This document shows positions 27,688-36,510 of a DNA stretch of 64,000 bases, one piece after another. The notes below the pieces were generated by a model. That model worked only from the letters and a program-made list of their open reading frames with translations. It did not search any database and was not told the origin of the DNA. Origin of the DNA: Streptomyces sp. NRRL F-2580 (lineage in GTDB: Bacteria; Actinomycetota; Actinomycetes; Streptomycetales; Streptomycetaceae); NCBI RefSeq assembly GCF_000720115.1, contig NZ_JOIR01000011.1, positions 385,573 through 449,572 on the forward strand, in the 5' to 3' direction. The position numbers and the translations under genes are program-made. Position 1 is the first letter of the stretch. Every line of letters begins with the position of its first letter.

Positions 27688-28809
27688 GTGCCAGTGCTTC
27701 TCAAAACCTTCGGCTGGTCGTTCGCAATCACTGCGCTCGGTCTGGTCGCAGCGGTGTTCTACGGGGGGTGGCAAGCCTTCGGGATCGTGGCGATCCTGTC
27801 GGTCCTCGAGATCTCGCTGTCTTTCGACAACGCGGTGGTCAACGCCGGAATCCTGAAGAAGATGAATGCCTTCTGGCAGAAGATCTTCCTCACCGTCGGC
27901 GTACTCATCGCGGTCTTCGGTATGCGACTGGTCTTCCCCGTTGTGATCGTCGCGATCAGCGCCAAGATCGGGCCCATTGAGGCCGTGCAACTGGCCCTCA
28001 ACGACAAGGAGATGTACGAGCAGCTCGTCACGGACGCTCACCCGTCCATCGCCGCGTTCGGTGGCATGTTCCTGCTGATGATCTTCCTCGACTTCATCTT
28101 CGAGGACCGTGACATCAAGTGGCTCGCCTGGCTGGAGCGTCCCCTCGCCAAGCTCGGCAAGGTCGACATGCTGTCCGCCTGCATCGCGCTGATCGTCCTG
28201 CTCATCGCCTCGATGACCGTCGGGGCCCACGCCCACCAGCACGGTGGCGTCCACGTGGACAAGGCGCAGACCGTCCTGATCTCCGGCATCCTCGGCCTCA
28301 TCACCTACATGGTCGTCGGCGGCCTCTCCGGCTACTTCGAGAACAAACTGGAGGAAGAGGAGGAGGCCGAACACGAGGCGGAGGAAGAGGCCAAGCGGAC
28401 CGGCAAGCCCGTCACGGCCGTCGCCATGGCCGGCAAGGCCGCCTTCTTCATGTTCCTCTACCTCGAAGTCCTCGACGCCTCGTTCTCCTTCGACGGGGTC
28501 ATCGGCGCCTTCGCCATCACCAACGACATCGTGCTCATGGCCCTCGGCCTCGGCATCGGTGCCATGTACGTCCGTTCGCTGACGGTCTACCTGGTCCGCC
28601 AGGGCACCCTCGACGACTACGTCTACCTGGAGCACGGCGCGCACTACGCCATCGGCGCCCTCGCCGTGATCCTGCTCGTCACCATCCAGTACGAGATCAA
28701 CGAGATCATCACCGGTCTCGTCGGCGTGCTGCTCATCGGATGGTCCTTCTGGTCCTCGGTGCGCCGCAACAAGCGCCTGGAACTGGAGGGTTCCACCGCC
28801 GAGGCATGA
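27688..28809 (+). CDS. DUF475 TerC-like integral membrane protein
   Basis: A 373-aa polytopic membrane protein of the TerC superfamily (DUF475/YkoY branch). About eight hydrophobic helices are visible. Two conserved acidic membrane motifs, LEISLSFDNAVVNA (about 40-53) and LEVLDASFSFDGVIGAF (about 260-276), are the TerC signature and are thought to bind divalent metal. Between them lies a very acidic loop (LEEEEEAEHEAEEEAKR). GTG at 27688 is used; 27694 is an alternative. It follows terD copy 2 by 19 nt. Confidence 0.9.
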   Translation: MPVLLKTFGWSFAITALGLVAAVFYGGWQAFGIVAILSVLEISLSFDNAVVNAGILKKMNAFWQKIFLTVGVLIAVFGMRLVFPVVIVAISAKIGPIEAVQLALNDKEMYEQLVTDAHPSIAAFGGMFLLMIFLDFIFEDRDIKWLAWLERPLAKLGKVDMLSACIALIVLLIASMTVGAHAHQHGGVHVDKAQTVLISGILGLITYMVVGGLSGYFENKLEEEEEAEHEAEEEAKRTGKPVTAVAMAGKAAFFMFLYLEVLDASFSFDGVIGAFAITNDIVLMALGLGIGAMYVRSLTVYLVRQGTLDDYVYLEHGAHYAIGALAVILLVTIQYEINEIITGLVGVLLIGWSFWSSVRRNKRLELEGSTAEA

Positions 28810-28838
28810 CGGCGGCGGTAATGCGGAACGCTCAACTG

Positions 28839-28880
28839 CGGGGCGGTCCACCGGGTCCACGGACCCGGCGGGCCGCCCCG
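28839..28880. terminator. terminator hairpin after DUF475 gene
   Basis: Nested inverted repeats: outer CGGGGCGG (28839-28846) with 28873-28880, inner CCGGGTCC (28851-28858) with 28861-28868. It lies 30 nt after the DUF475 stop and before the next Ter gene. Confidence 0.75.
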
Positions 28881-28932
28881 CTTCCGTAGGCTCCACAGCA
28901 ACCAGGGGACCAGGGGATCAGGGGGGTAGGGG

Positions 28933-29673
28933 ATGGGCTTCTTCGACGGCATCTTGGGCAGCCGCGCCGTGCAGTTCCAGTCGGGCAGCGCCTCGTCGAA
29001 CGCGATCGAGCTGACCAAGCGGCACTCGACGGTGTCGCTCACCAAACAGGGGGCCGTCCACGGCAACCTGCGCGTCAATCTGTCCTGGCGCATGCGCACC
29101 TCGGACATCGGCGGCCGCTCGGGCCAGAGCGGCCAGCTCTTCCGGCACCCGTTCAAGCTGTTCAAGCCGGACATGGTGCAGGCGCACACCCAGGGCATGG
29201 TCAACGTCGACCTCGACATGGGCTGCCTGTACGAGCTGACCGACGGCACCCGCGGCGCCGTACAGCCGCTGGGGAACCTGCTGGGCGACCTCAACGACCC
29301 GCCGTTCGTCAAGCTCAGCGGGGACGACCGGTTCGGTTCGGCCTCGGGGGAGACCCTCTACGTCAACCTCGACCACGCCGACGAGATCAAGCGGCTGCTG
29401 GTCTTCGTCTACATCTACGACCAGACCCCGGCCTTCGACCGGACGCACGCGATGGTGACGCTCTTCCCCGTGACGGGGCCGCGGATCGAGATCCCGCTGG
29501 ACGAGCGGCACCCGCAGGCCCGCTCCTGCGCGGTGGTCTCCCTGGAGAAGGTCAAGGGCGAGCTGGTCGTGCGGCGCGAGGTGAAGTTCGTGTACGGGTT
29601 CCAGGCCGAGCTGGACCGGCTCTACGGCTGGGGGCTCCAGTGGGGGCGGGGCTACAAGAGCACCAAGAGCTGA
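28933..29673 (+). CDS. TerA/TerF-like Ter-family protein
   Basis: A 246-aa protein that looks like the TerD-related domain of TerA/TerF proteins. Features are the N-terminal GFFDGILGSRAVQFQSG, GAVHGNLRVNLSWRM, MVNVDLDMGCLYELTDGTRG and FVYIYDQTPAFDRTHAMVTL. No membrane segment is seen. It lies in the same orientation as terD-DUF475 but after a terminator, so it may have its own promoter. The function is presumed to be within the Ter stress system; the exact biochemical role is unknown. Confidence 0.82.
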   Translation: MGFFDGILGSRAVQFQSGSASSNAIELTKRHSTVSLTKQGAVHGNLRVNLSWRMRTSDIGGRSGQSGQLFRHPFKLFKPDMVQAHTQGMVNVDLDMGCLYELTDGTRGAVQPLGNLLGDLNDPPFVKLSGDDRFGSASGETLYVNLDHADEIKRLLVFVYIYDQTPAFDRTHAMVTLFPVTGPRIEIPLDERHPQARSCAVVSLEKVKGELVVRREVKFVYGFQAELDRLYGWGLQWGRGYKSTKS

Positions 29674-29709
29674 CCGGAGCCCCGGCGGCGTCACCGCCGG
29701 GGCGCTGGC

Positions 29710-30459
29710 TCAGCGGCGGATGAACTGCGGACCCTGCACCGGCAGCCGGAAGGACGGGTCGCCGCCCGGCACCGGCACCGGGGACACCGGCTGCGGGTAC
29801 CCGTAGGCGGGCTGGGCGGCCGGCGGGGCCTGCGTGAGCGGGGCCGGCGGGGCCATCGCCGTCGTCTGCTCGGAGGTGGGGCCCGCCGTCGGGCTCGCGG
29901 CGGGCTCGGCGGCGTTCTCGTCGACCGAGATCCCGTGGTCGGTGGCCAGGCCCACCAGTCCGTCGGAGTAGCCCTCGCCCAGGGCGCGGAACTTCCACCC
30001 CTCGCCCCGGCGGTACAGCTCCCCGCAGATCAGCGCCGTCTCGGCGCCGGTCTCGGGCCGTACGTCGAAGTAGGCCAGCGGTTCGGAGCCGCCGGTCGCG
30101 GTGGCGTCGTAGAGGAGGATCCGCAGGTCGTGGACCCGCTCGAAGGGGACGTCCTCGGCGGAGGCGACCACCAGGATCCGGTCCACCGTCGGCGTCACCG
30201 TCCGCAGGTCCGCCTGGACGGCGTCGGTGATCGCGTCGCCGAGCTGCTTCTTGCCCAGCCGCCACACGGCCCCCGACGGGTGCCGGGGCTGGTTGTAGAA
30301 GACGAAGTCCTCGTCCGAACGCACCCGGCCGTCCGGGCCCACGAGCAGCGCGGAGGCGTCCACGTCCGGCACCTCGGGGCCGCTGGTCCAGCGCAGCACC
30401 GCCCGGACCGCCACGGCGGCCACCGGGATGTTCGAGCCCTTCTGCATCGCGTGCGTCAT
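29710..30459 (-). CDS. TerD family protein with low-complexity tail
   Basis: A 249-aa protein. The N-terminal 175 residues form a TerD domain (MTHAMQKGSN start, VDASALLVGPDGRVRSDEDF, CGELYRRGEGWKFRALGEGY). The C-terminal 70 residues are rich in Pro, Ala, Gln and Tyr and are probably disordered. The second calcium segment ([11 protein letters not shown] in the other copies) is missing, so this paralogue may not bind two ions. ATG at 30459 is preferred over 30468. It is divergent from the biosynthetic operon at 30655. Confidence 0.85.
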   Translation of the reverse strand: MTHAMQKGSNIPVAAVAVRAVLRWTSGPEVPDVDASALLVGPDGRVRSDEDFVFYNQPRHPSGAVWRLGKKQLGDAITDAVQADLRTVTPTVDRILVVASAEDVPFERVHDLRILLYDATATGGSEPLAYFDVRPETGAETALICGELYRRGEGWKFRALGEGYSDGLVGLATDHGISVDENAAEPAASPTAGPTSEQTTAMAPPAPLTQAPPAAQPAYGYPQPVSPVPVPGGDPSFRLPVQGPQFIRR

Positions 30460-30654
30460 GCACGTCATCCTGCCCTCCCGGGGTGGAGCGGGACAATGCG
30501 GCCCCCCGTAGGGCCTTGTCTCGAACGCGAGAACCTGGGCATGGTGCAAGAGGGTTACCTGAACTTCATGTGCTTGAGGAACTCTTGACTCACGTTCGTA
30601 CGTACTATTACCGGCCATGCCAGTTGGGCCGCCGAGGCAGTACGGGGGAAGCAC

Positions 30655-31821
30655 ATGCGTCACTTTGGGCACATATCGCCCACCGTCCGTAAGGACCTCT
30701 TCCACCAGGAACCGGCGGAATTCACCGGAGCCTCGCCCTCCCGTGTCCTCGCCGCCGCGCTCGGAGCCACGCTCTACAGCCCGGCCACCCGCCCCGCACT
30801 CGCCGCGGACATCCGCAAGCAGGCCGGCCGCGGAGTCGTCTCCATGGTCCTCTGCCTGGAGGATTCCATCAGCGACACCGACGTCTGCGGAGCCGAGGAC
30901 AACCTCGTACGACAGTTCGCCGATCTCGACGCCGACGAAGCGGAGCTCCCGCTCCTCTTCATCCGCGTCCGCACGCCCGAGCAGATACCCGACCTGGTGC
31001 GCCGCCTGGGCGGCTCCGTACAGCGTTTGGCCGGATTCGTACTCCCCAAATTCAACGAGAGCCGGGGCGTCGCCTTCCTCGAAGCCGTCGCCCAGGCGGA
31101 GGCCGCCGGCGGACAGCACCGCCTGTATGCCATGCCCGTCCTGGAGACCCCCGACCTCCTGCACCTGGAAACCCGCGTCGAAGCCCTCGCCGGCATCTCC
31201 CGCACGGTCAACAGCCACCGCGAGCGGGTCCTGGCGCTGCGGCTCGGCGTGACCGACTTCTGCTCCGCCTACGGCCTGCGCCGCACCCCCGACATGACCG
31301 CCTACGACGTCCAGATCGTGGCCGGCGTGATCGCGGACGTCGTGAACGTCCTCAGCCGAGCCGACGGCACCGGCTTCACCGTCACCGGCCCCGTCTGGGA
31401 GTACTTCCGCAGCCAGCAGCGCCTCTTCAAGCCCCAGCTGCGCCGCAGCCCCTTCCTGGAGGAGGGCGTGGAGGAACTGCGCACCGCCCTCATCGAGCAC
31501 GACCTGGACGGGCTGCTGCGCGAGATCGAACTCGACCGGGCCAACGGACTGCTCGGCAAGACCTGCATCCACCCCGCCCACGTCACCCCCGTGCACGCGC
31601 TGTCGGTGGTCTCGCACGAGGAGTTCTGCGACGCCCAGGACATCCTGCGCCCGGAGCGCGGCGGCGGCGGAGTCATGCGTTCCGCCTACACGAACAAGAT
31701 GAACGAGGTGAAGCCCCACCGGGCCTGGGCCGAGCGCACCATGCTCCGCGCCGAGGTCTTCGGCGTGGCGAAGGAGGAGGTCGGCTTCGTCGACCTCCTC
31801 ACGGCCGGACTCCAGGTGTGA
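30655..31821 (+). CDS. HpcH/HpaI aldolase/citrate lyase-like protein, Ter-linked
   Basis: A 388-aa TIM-barrel lyase. CitE-like elements are MVLCLEDSISDTD, FIRVRTPEQIPDLV, GFVLPKFNESRG and the acid MPVLETPDLLHLE. It ends with GTGA, so the stop overlaps the start of the next gene. Enzymes of this family form or split C-C bonds near a carboxylate. In Ter loci this family is proposed to work with PRTases and a HAD phosphatase to make a nucleoside-like metabolite (Anantharaman, Iyer and Aravind, recalled). GGGGGAA precedes the ATG. Confidence 0.9.
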   Translation: MRHFGHISPTVRKDLFHQEPAEFTGASPSRVLAAALGATLYSPATRPALAADIRKQAGRGVVSMVLCLEDSISDTDVCGAEDNLVRQFADLDADEAELPLLFIRVRTPEQIPDLVRRLGGSVQRLAGFVLPKFNESRGVAFLEAVAQAEAAGGQHRLYAMPVLETPDLLHLETRVEALAGISRTVNSHRERVLALRLGVTDFCSAYGLRRTPDMTAYDVQIVAGVIADVVNVLSRADGTGFTVTGPVWEYFRSQQRLFKPQLRRSPFLEEGVEELRTALIEHDLDGLLREIELDRANGLLGKTCIHPAHVTPVHALSVVSHEEFCDAQDILRPERGGGGVMRSAYTNKMNEVKPHRAWAERTMLRAEVFGVAKEEVGFVDLLTAGLQV

Positions 31822-34694
31822 GCAGGCCCCGGGAGCGGGACGCGCGGCCGCCGACGGACGTGCGGACGACGAGGAAAGGCAAGACGATCGAAGCAGTGTG
31901 GTCGGGTACCTGGGTCGCGGAGCGGCTGGGCGTCAGCCTGGAGGACTCCGAAGGCGGTCCGCGGCTGACGGAGCTGCTCGGACTGGCCCTGCGCCGCAAC
32001 CCCAAGCGGGCGCACCTGCTGGTCTCGCAGGTGCTGGGCAAGCACGTCCCGCAGTCCCCGCGGACGGTGTACGCCGCCGGGTACGGGCTCGGCGAACGCG
32101 TCCGGGCCCTGCTCGGCGAGGACGGGGCCGCCGCGGCCGTGGTCCTCGGCTACGCCGAGACCGCCACAGGTCTCGGCCACTGCGTGGCCGACGGCCTGGG
32201 CAGCGCCCCCTACCTGCACTCCACCCGCCGGCCCGTCCCGGGCGTGGAGCCCGCGGGCGGCTTCGAGGAGGCGCACTCGCACGCCACCTCGCACCTGCTG
32301 CTGCCCGAGGACCCGCAGCTGCTGGCGGGCAGCGGTCCGCTCGTCCTCGTCGACGACGAGTTCTCCACCGGCAACACGGTCCTGAACACCATCCGCGACC
32401 TGCACGCCCGCCATCCCCGCCCGCACTACGTGGTCGTCGCCCTCGTCGACATGCGCTCCCCGGCCGACCGCGACCGGCTCACCGCCTTCGCCGCCGAGCT
32501 GGGCGCGCGGGTGGACCTCATCGCCCTCGCCTCGGGCACGGTCTCCCTCCCGGACGACGTCCTGACCAAGGGCCAGGCCCTGGTGGAGGAACACGAGGCT
32601 CTGACCGAGGCCCTCCCCGCCGCCGCGCAAATCCAGCCCGCACCCCCGGCCGATGCGGAGCCCGCGTCCCCGGCGGAAGCGGGGCCCGTGGCTCCGGCCG
32701 GGCAGATCCAGCCCGCACCCTGGGCCGAATCGGGGGCCGTGGCTCCGGCCGAAGGCGTCACCGCAGCCGGACAAAATCAGGCCGCACCCTGGGCCGAATC
32801 GCGGGCCGTGGCTCCGGCCGAAGACGTCACCGCAGCCGGGCAAATCCAGCCCGCACCCTGGGCTGAATCGGAGCCCGTGGCTCCGGCTCAAGACATCAGC
32901 GCAGCCGGGCAAAATCAGCCGCTCCGGCGTTTGAGGAGCGGGGTCCGGGGCGGAGCCCCGGCGGACGGCCCGCAGCCGGTCACGCGCGTCGAGCTGAACT
33001 GGCCCTCCGGCGTCCCCGACGGCGGCCGCCACGGCTTCACCCCCGCCCACCGCGCCCGCCTGGAGGCGGCCCTGCCGGAACTCGCCGACCGGCTCACCGC
33101 CGCGCTCGGCACCGGCCCCGGCACCGAGCCCGGCCCCGGCACCGAGCCCGGCCCCGGCCGGATCCTCGTCCTCGGCAACGAAGAGCTGATGTACGCCCCG
33201 CTGCGCCTCGCCAAAGCCCTGGAAGAGGCGGGCGCGGCCCGCGAGGTCCGCTTCTCCACCACCACCCGCTCGCCGGTGCTCGCCGTGGACGACCCCGGCT
33301 ACGCCATCCGCACCCGGCTGGTCTTCCCGGCCCACGACGCCCCCGCCGACGGCCCCGGCGACCGCTACGCCTACAACGTCGCGGGCGCCGGCTTCGACGC
33401 CGTCATCGCCGTCGTCGACTCGGCCGGCGACACCCCCGAACTGCACGCCGGGCTGCTCACGGCCCTCGCCCCGCACACCGGACGCGTCGTGCTGGCCGTG
33501 GTCCCCTCGTACGTGCCCGACCCACCCGCCACACCCGACCGGCAGGAGCCGATCATGCCCGAGCCCCTGCGCGGCCCCGCCTTCTCCTCGTACGCCCCCG
33601 AGGACGTCGGCTGGCTGCTCCAGGACTTCTCAGACGTCGAGCTGGAGGCCCCGACCGAGGAGCGCGAGGAGGCCATCCAGGCCGGCGGCGCCCACTACGC
33701 CGAATCCCTGCCCGTCGAGTACCAGCCGTCCCCCCAGTACCAGGAGCTCTACCAGAGCGCCCTCACGGCCTCCGCCGCCCGCATCGCCCGCGCCGTCGGG
33801 ACCGTCACCGAGACCGTCCTCGCCGAGCGCTCCCCCTCCCCGGTCCTGGTCTCCCTGGCCCGCGCCGGCACGCCCGTGGGCGTACTGATGCGCCGCTGGG
33901 CCCAGACCCGGTACGGCCTCGACCTGCCGCACTACGCCGTCTCCATCGTGCGCGGCCGCGGCATCGACGCCAACGCCCTGCGCTGGCTCGCCGCCCACCA
34001 CGACCCCGCCGACGTCGTCTTCGTGGACGGCTGGACGGGCAAGGGCGCCATCACCCGCGAGCTGCGCGACGCCCTCGCCGAGTTCGAGGGCTTCAACCCG
34101 GAGATCGTCGTGCTCGCCGACCCGGGCTCGTGCGTGGACACGTACGGCACCCGCGAGGACTTCCTGATCCCCTCCGCCTGTCTCAATTCCACCGTCTCAG
34201 GTCTCATATCGCGTACGGTTCTGAGGTCCGACCTGGTCGGTCCCGCGGACTTCCACGGCGCGAAGTTCTACCGGGAGCTCGCCGGAGCCGACGTCTCCGT
34301 CGCCTTCGTCGACACCGTCGCCGCCCACTTCGACGAGGTGGCCGACGCCGTCGACGAGGAGGTCAAGGAGCTGCTCGCGGCCGACCGCACCCCCACCTGG
34401 GAAGGCTGGGCGGCGGTCGAGCGGATCAGCGAGGAGCACGGCATCCACGACGTGAACCTCGTCAAGCCCGGCGTCGGCGAGACCACCCGCGTGCTCCTGC
34501 GCCGGGTGCCGTGGAAGATCCTGGCGCAGCGCGGCGCCGGGCCCGACCTGGACCACGTACGGCTGCTCGCCGAGCAGCGCGGGGTCCCGGTGGAAGAGGT
34601 CGACGGGCTCCCCTACACGTGCGTGGGACTCATCCACCCCCGATTCACGCGCGGCGCCACCGGCGCCGACGGAAAGGCTGTGGCCTCGAAGTGA
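31818..34694 (+). CDS. fused phosphoribosyltransferase-TRSP-StiP protein, Ter-linked
   Basis: A 958-aa fusion. Residues 1-285 form a PRTase with the PRPP loop LVLVDDEFSTGNTVL (about 176-190). Residues 295-380 are a repetitive linker. The TRSP domain (about 390-560) shows its namesake motif in TTTRSPVLAVDDPGYA. From about 584 to the end lies a second PRTase of the StiP type (YAPEDVGWLLQDF, GGAHYAESLPVEY, PRPP loop VFVDGWTGKGAI near 732). These parts are usually two separate genes. The GTG overlaps the previous stop (GTGA), and the stop overlaps the HAD gene. It likely links a base-like moiety to ribose phosphate. Confidence 0.88.
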   Translation: MSRPRERDARPPTDVRTTRKGKTIEAVWSGTWVAERLGVSLEDSEGGPRLTELLGLALRRNPKRAHLLVSQVLGKHVPQSPRTVYAAGYGLGERVRALLGEDGAAAAVVLGYAETATGLGHCVADGLGSAPYLHSTRRPVPGVEPAGGFEEAHSHATSHLLLPEDPQLLAGSGPLVLVDDEFSTGNTVLNTIRDLHARHPRPHYVVVALVDMRSPADRDRLTAFAAELGARVDLIALASGTVSLPDDVLTKGQALVEEHEALTEALPAAAQIQPAPPADAEPASPAEAGPVAPAGQIQPAPWAESGAVAPAEGVTAAGQNQAAPWAESRAVAPAEDVTAAGQIQPAPWAESEPVAPAQDISAAGQNQPLRRLRSGVRGGAPADGPQPVTRVELNWPSGVPDGGRHGFTPAHRARLEAALPELADRLTAALGTGPGTEPGPGTEPGPGRILVLGNEELMYAPLRLAKALEEAGAAREVRFSTTTRSPVLAVDDPGYAIRTRLVFPAHDAPADGPGDRYAYNVAGAGFDAVIAVVDSAGDTPELHAGLLTALAPHTGRVVLAVVPSYVPDPPATPDRQEPIMPEPLRGPAFSSYAPEDVGWLLQDFSDVELEAPTEEREEAIQAGGAHYAESLPVEYQPSPQYQELYQSALTASAARIARAVGTVTETVLAERSPSPVLVSLARAGTPVGVLMRRWAQTRYGLDLPHYAVSIVRGRGIDANALRWLAAHHDPADVVFVDGWTGKGAITRELRDALAEFEGFNPEIVVLADPGSCVDTYGTREDFLIPSACLNSTVSGLISRTVLRSDLVGPADFHGAKFYRELAGADVSVAFVDTVAAHFDEVADAVDEEVKELLAADRTPTWEGWAAVERISEEHGIHDVNLVKPGVGETTRVLLRRVPWKILAQRGAGPDLDHVRLLAEQRGVPVEEVDGLPYTCVGLIHPRFTRGATGADGKAVASK
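32700..32906 (+). repeat. three in-frame 69-nt (23-aa) repeats in PRTase linker
   Basis: Units at 32700-32768, 32769-32837 and 32838-32906 each encode G-Q-(I/N)-Q-x-A-P-W-A-E-S followed by AVAPAE-VTAA-like residues. A fourth copy begins at 32907 and runs into a dispersed repeat. Confidence 0.93.
32909..32961 (+). repeat. dispersed Streptomyces repeat inside coding sequence
   Basis: The segment holds CCGGCGTTTGAGGAGCGG and a hairpin CCGGGGC-GGA-GCCCCGG (32945-32961). It closely matches, in inverse orientation, the intergenic copy at 60986-61034. It encodes Arg-rich residues in the linker of the fusion protein. Confidence 0.85.
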
Positions 34695-35521
34695 CTGTCC
34701 TCGTAGCCAGTGATCTCGACCGTACGCTCATCTACTCCACGGCCGCCCTCGGCCTGACCATGCCCGACCCGGTGGCCCCGCGGCTGCTGTGCGTCGAGGT
34801 CCACGAGAGCAAGCCGCTGTCGTACATGACCGAGACGGCGGCGGGGCTGCTGGCGGAGCTGACGGCCGACCCTTCGGTGGTCTTCGTGCCGACGACCACC
34901 CGCACCCGCAAGCAGTACCAGCGCATCCGCTTCCCCGGCCGCCCGGCCGCCTACGCGATCTGCGCCAACGGCGGGCAGCTGCTCGTCGACGGGGTGCCGG
35001 ACCGGGACTGGCGCCGACAGGTCGCGGCGCGCCTGGCGCGCGAGTGCGCCCCGCTGGAGGAGGTCCACCAGCACTTGCTGTCCGCGGCCGACCCGGTGTG
35101 GCTGCGCAAGACGCGCGTGGCGGAGGACCTCTTCGCGTACCTCGTCGTCGAGCGGGCCCTGGTCCCCGACGAATGGCTCAAGGCCCTCACGGAGTGGGCC
35201 GAGAGCCGCGGCTGGACGGTCTCGCTCCAGGGCCGGAAGATCTACGCCGTCCCGCGCCCGCTCACCAAGAGCGCCGCGATGCACGAGGTCGCCCGCCGTA
35301 CGGGAGCGACCACGTCCCTCGCCGCCGGCGACTCGCTGCTCGACGCGGACCTGCTGCTGGCGGCGGACGCCGCCTGGCGGCCGGGCCACGGCGAACTGGC
35401 CGACGCGGCCTGGACGGCGCCGTCGGTGACGGCCCTGACCACGGCGGGCGTCCTGGCCGGGGAGGAAATACTCCGCGCGTTCACGCGTGAGGCGGGCCGG
35501 CTCGGCAGACTGGGCGCATGA
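34691..35521 (+). CDS. HAD family phosphatase, Ter-linked
   Basis: A 276-aa haloacid dehalogenase-fold phosphatase. Motif I is VASDLDRTLIYS, motif II is in VPTTTRTRKQYQRI, and motif IV is LAAGDSLLDADLL. The cap is large. It is coupled by GTGA to the PRTase fusion and by ATGA to the O-methyltransferase. In the proposed Ter pathway it would remove the phosphate from a ribosyl intermediate; this role is inferred from context only. Confidence 0.9.
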   Translation: MTVLVASDLDRTLIYSTAALGLTMPDPVAPRLLCVEVHESKPLSYMTETAAGLLAELTADPSVVFVPTTTRTRKQYQRIRFPGRPAAYAICANGGQLLVDGVPDRDWRRQVAARLARECAPLEEVHQHLLSAADPVWLRKTRVAEDLFAYLVVERALVPDEWLKALTEWAESRGWTVSLQGRKIYAVPRPLTKSAAMHEVARRTGATTSLAAGDSLLDADLLLAADAAWRPGHGELADAAWTAPSVTALTTAGVLAGEEILRAFTREAGRLGRLGA

Positions 35522-36177
35522 CCAAGGGCAACAGCACCAAGATCACGGACGAGCTCTACCAGTACGTGCTCGGCCACAACCCTCCGCTGGACGCGGTCCA
35601 GCGGGGACTGGTGGCGACGACCTACGCGAAGTTCCCCGACGTCGCCGGAATGCAGTCGGCGGAGGAGCAGGGGCCGCTGCTGGCCTTCCTGGTCCGGCTG
35701 ACGGGCGCCCGCCACATCGTCGAGGTCGGCACCTTCACCGGCTTCTCGGCCCTGTCGATGGCGCAGGCACTGCCCGCCGACGGCCGCCTCATCGCCTGTG
35801 ACGTCTCCGAGGAGTGGACGGCGTACGGCAGGGAGGCCTGGGAGCGGGCGGGCGTCGCGGACCGCATCGAGCTGCGGATCGCACCCGCACTGGAGACCCT
35901 GCGGGCCATGCCGGCCGAACCCCACATCGACATGGCCTACGTGGACGCCGACAAGGAGAGCCAGATCGACTACTGGGAGGAGCTGGTGCCGCGGCTGCGT
36001 CCGGGCGGCCTGATCATCACGGACAACACGCTTTACCACGGCGCCGTCCTCGACGAGTCGGCCACCGGCGCGGCCGCGGGCGTCCGCGCCTACAACGAGC
36101 ACGTCGCGGCCGACCCGCGCATGGAGTCCGTCCTGCTGGCGATCTCGGACGGACTCACCCTCTCGCGCAAGCGCTGA
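35518..36177 (+). CDS. class I SAM-dependent O-methyltransferase
   Basis: A 219-aa methyltransferase of the caffeoyl-CoA/catechol O-methyltransferase group. The SAM site is HIVEVGTFTGFSALSMA (about 62-78), the acidic residue after strand 2 is in ACDVSEEW, and the metal ligands are in DMAYVDADKESQ and IITDNTLYHG. It overlaps the HAD gene by 4 nt, so it is the fourth member of the HpcH-PRTase-HAD operon and may methylate the product. It is not part of the canonical Ter set I recall, so this could be a local addition. Confidence 0.9.
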   Translation: MTKGNSTKITDELYQYVLGHNPPLDAVQRGLVATTYAKFPDVAGMQSAEEQGPLLAFLVRLTGARHIVEVGTFTGFSALSMAQALPADGRLIACDVSEEWTAYGREAWERAGVADRIELRIAPALETLRAMPAEPHIDMAYVDADKESQIDYWEELVPRLRPGGLIITDNTLYHGAVLDESATGAAAGVRAYNEHVAADPRMESVLLAISDGLTLSRKR

Positions 36178-36197
36178 CCTTCCCCCCTTGTGCGGGC

Positions 36198-36413
36198 TCA
36201 GCCGCAGCCGCCACCACCGCAGCAGCCGCCCCCGCCGCCGCCCATCGCGGGCGCGGGGGCACTGCTCGTCCCGCCCACGGCCACGGCGGACAGCAGCTTG
36301 ACGGTGTCCGCGTGTCCGGCGGGGCAGTCGGCGGGCGCGGAGGACTCCGCCATGGGCCGGCTGACCTCAAAGGTGTCGTCGCAGGTCCGGCAGCGGTATT
36401 CGTATCGAGGCAT
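36198..36413 (-). CDS. FmdB family zinc ribbon protein
   Basis: A 71-aa small protein. The zinc ribbon is MPRYEYRCRTCDDTFE with a second pair reduced to C-x-x-GH (DCPAGHADT). The C-terminus is Gly-rich and ends in two CC/CG clusters (GGGGGCCGGGGCG), which may add a metal site. The role is unknown and probably regulatory. The ATG at 36413 lies 6 nt after TAGCCT, suggesting a leaderless mRNA. It is convergent with the O-methyltransferase, 20 nt away. Confidence 0.88.
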   Translation of the reverse strand: MPRYEYRCRTCDDTFEVSRPMAESSAPADCPAGHADTVKLLSAVAVGGTSSAPAPAMGGGGGGCCGGGGCG

Positions 36414-36450
36414 GCGCACAGGCTAAGCGCGCCCGGCGTCCGGGCGCTAC

Positions 36451-36510
36451 GTACGGCACGGCCGCGTACGGCACGGCCGCGTACGGCACGGCCGCGTACG
36501 GCACGGCCGC
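36451..36510 (+). repeat. 15-nt perfect tandem repeat, four copies
   Basis: GTACGGCACGGCCGC is repeated exactly four times (36451-36510), followed by decaying GTACGG/CTACGG units to about 36560. It lies between the FmdB and DUF4383 genes. Confidence 0.95.

Noticed and set aside
30585..30611. sigma70-type promoter TTGACT/TATTAC before the HpcH gene
   Set aside because: The -35 is good but the spacer to TATTAC is only 15 bp, and the 17-bp alternative hexamer is poor, so I did not list it as a feature.
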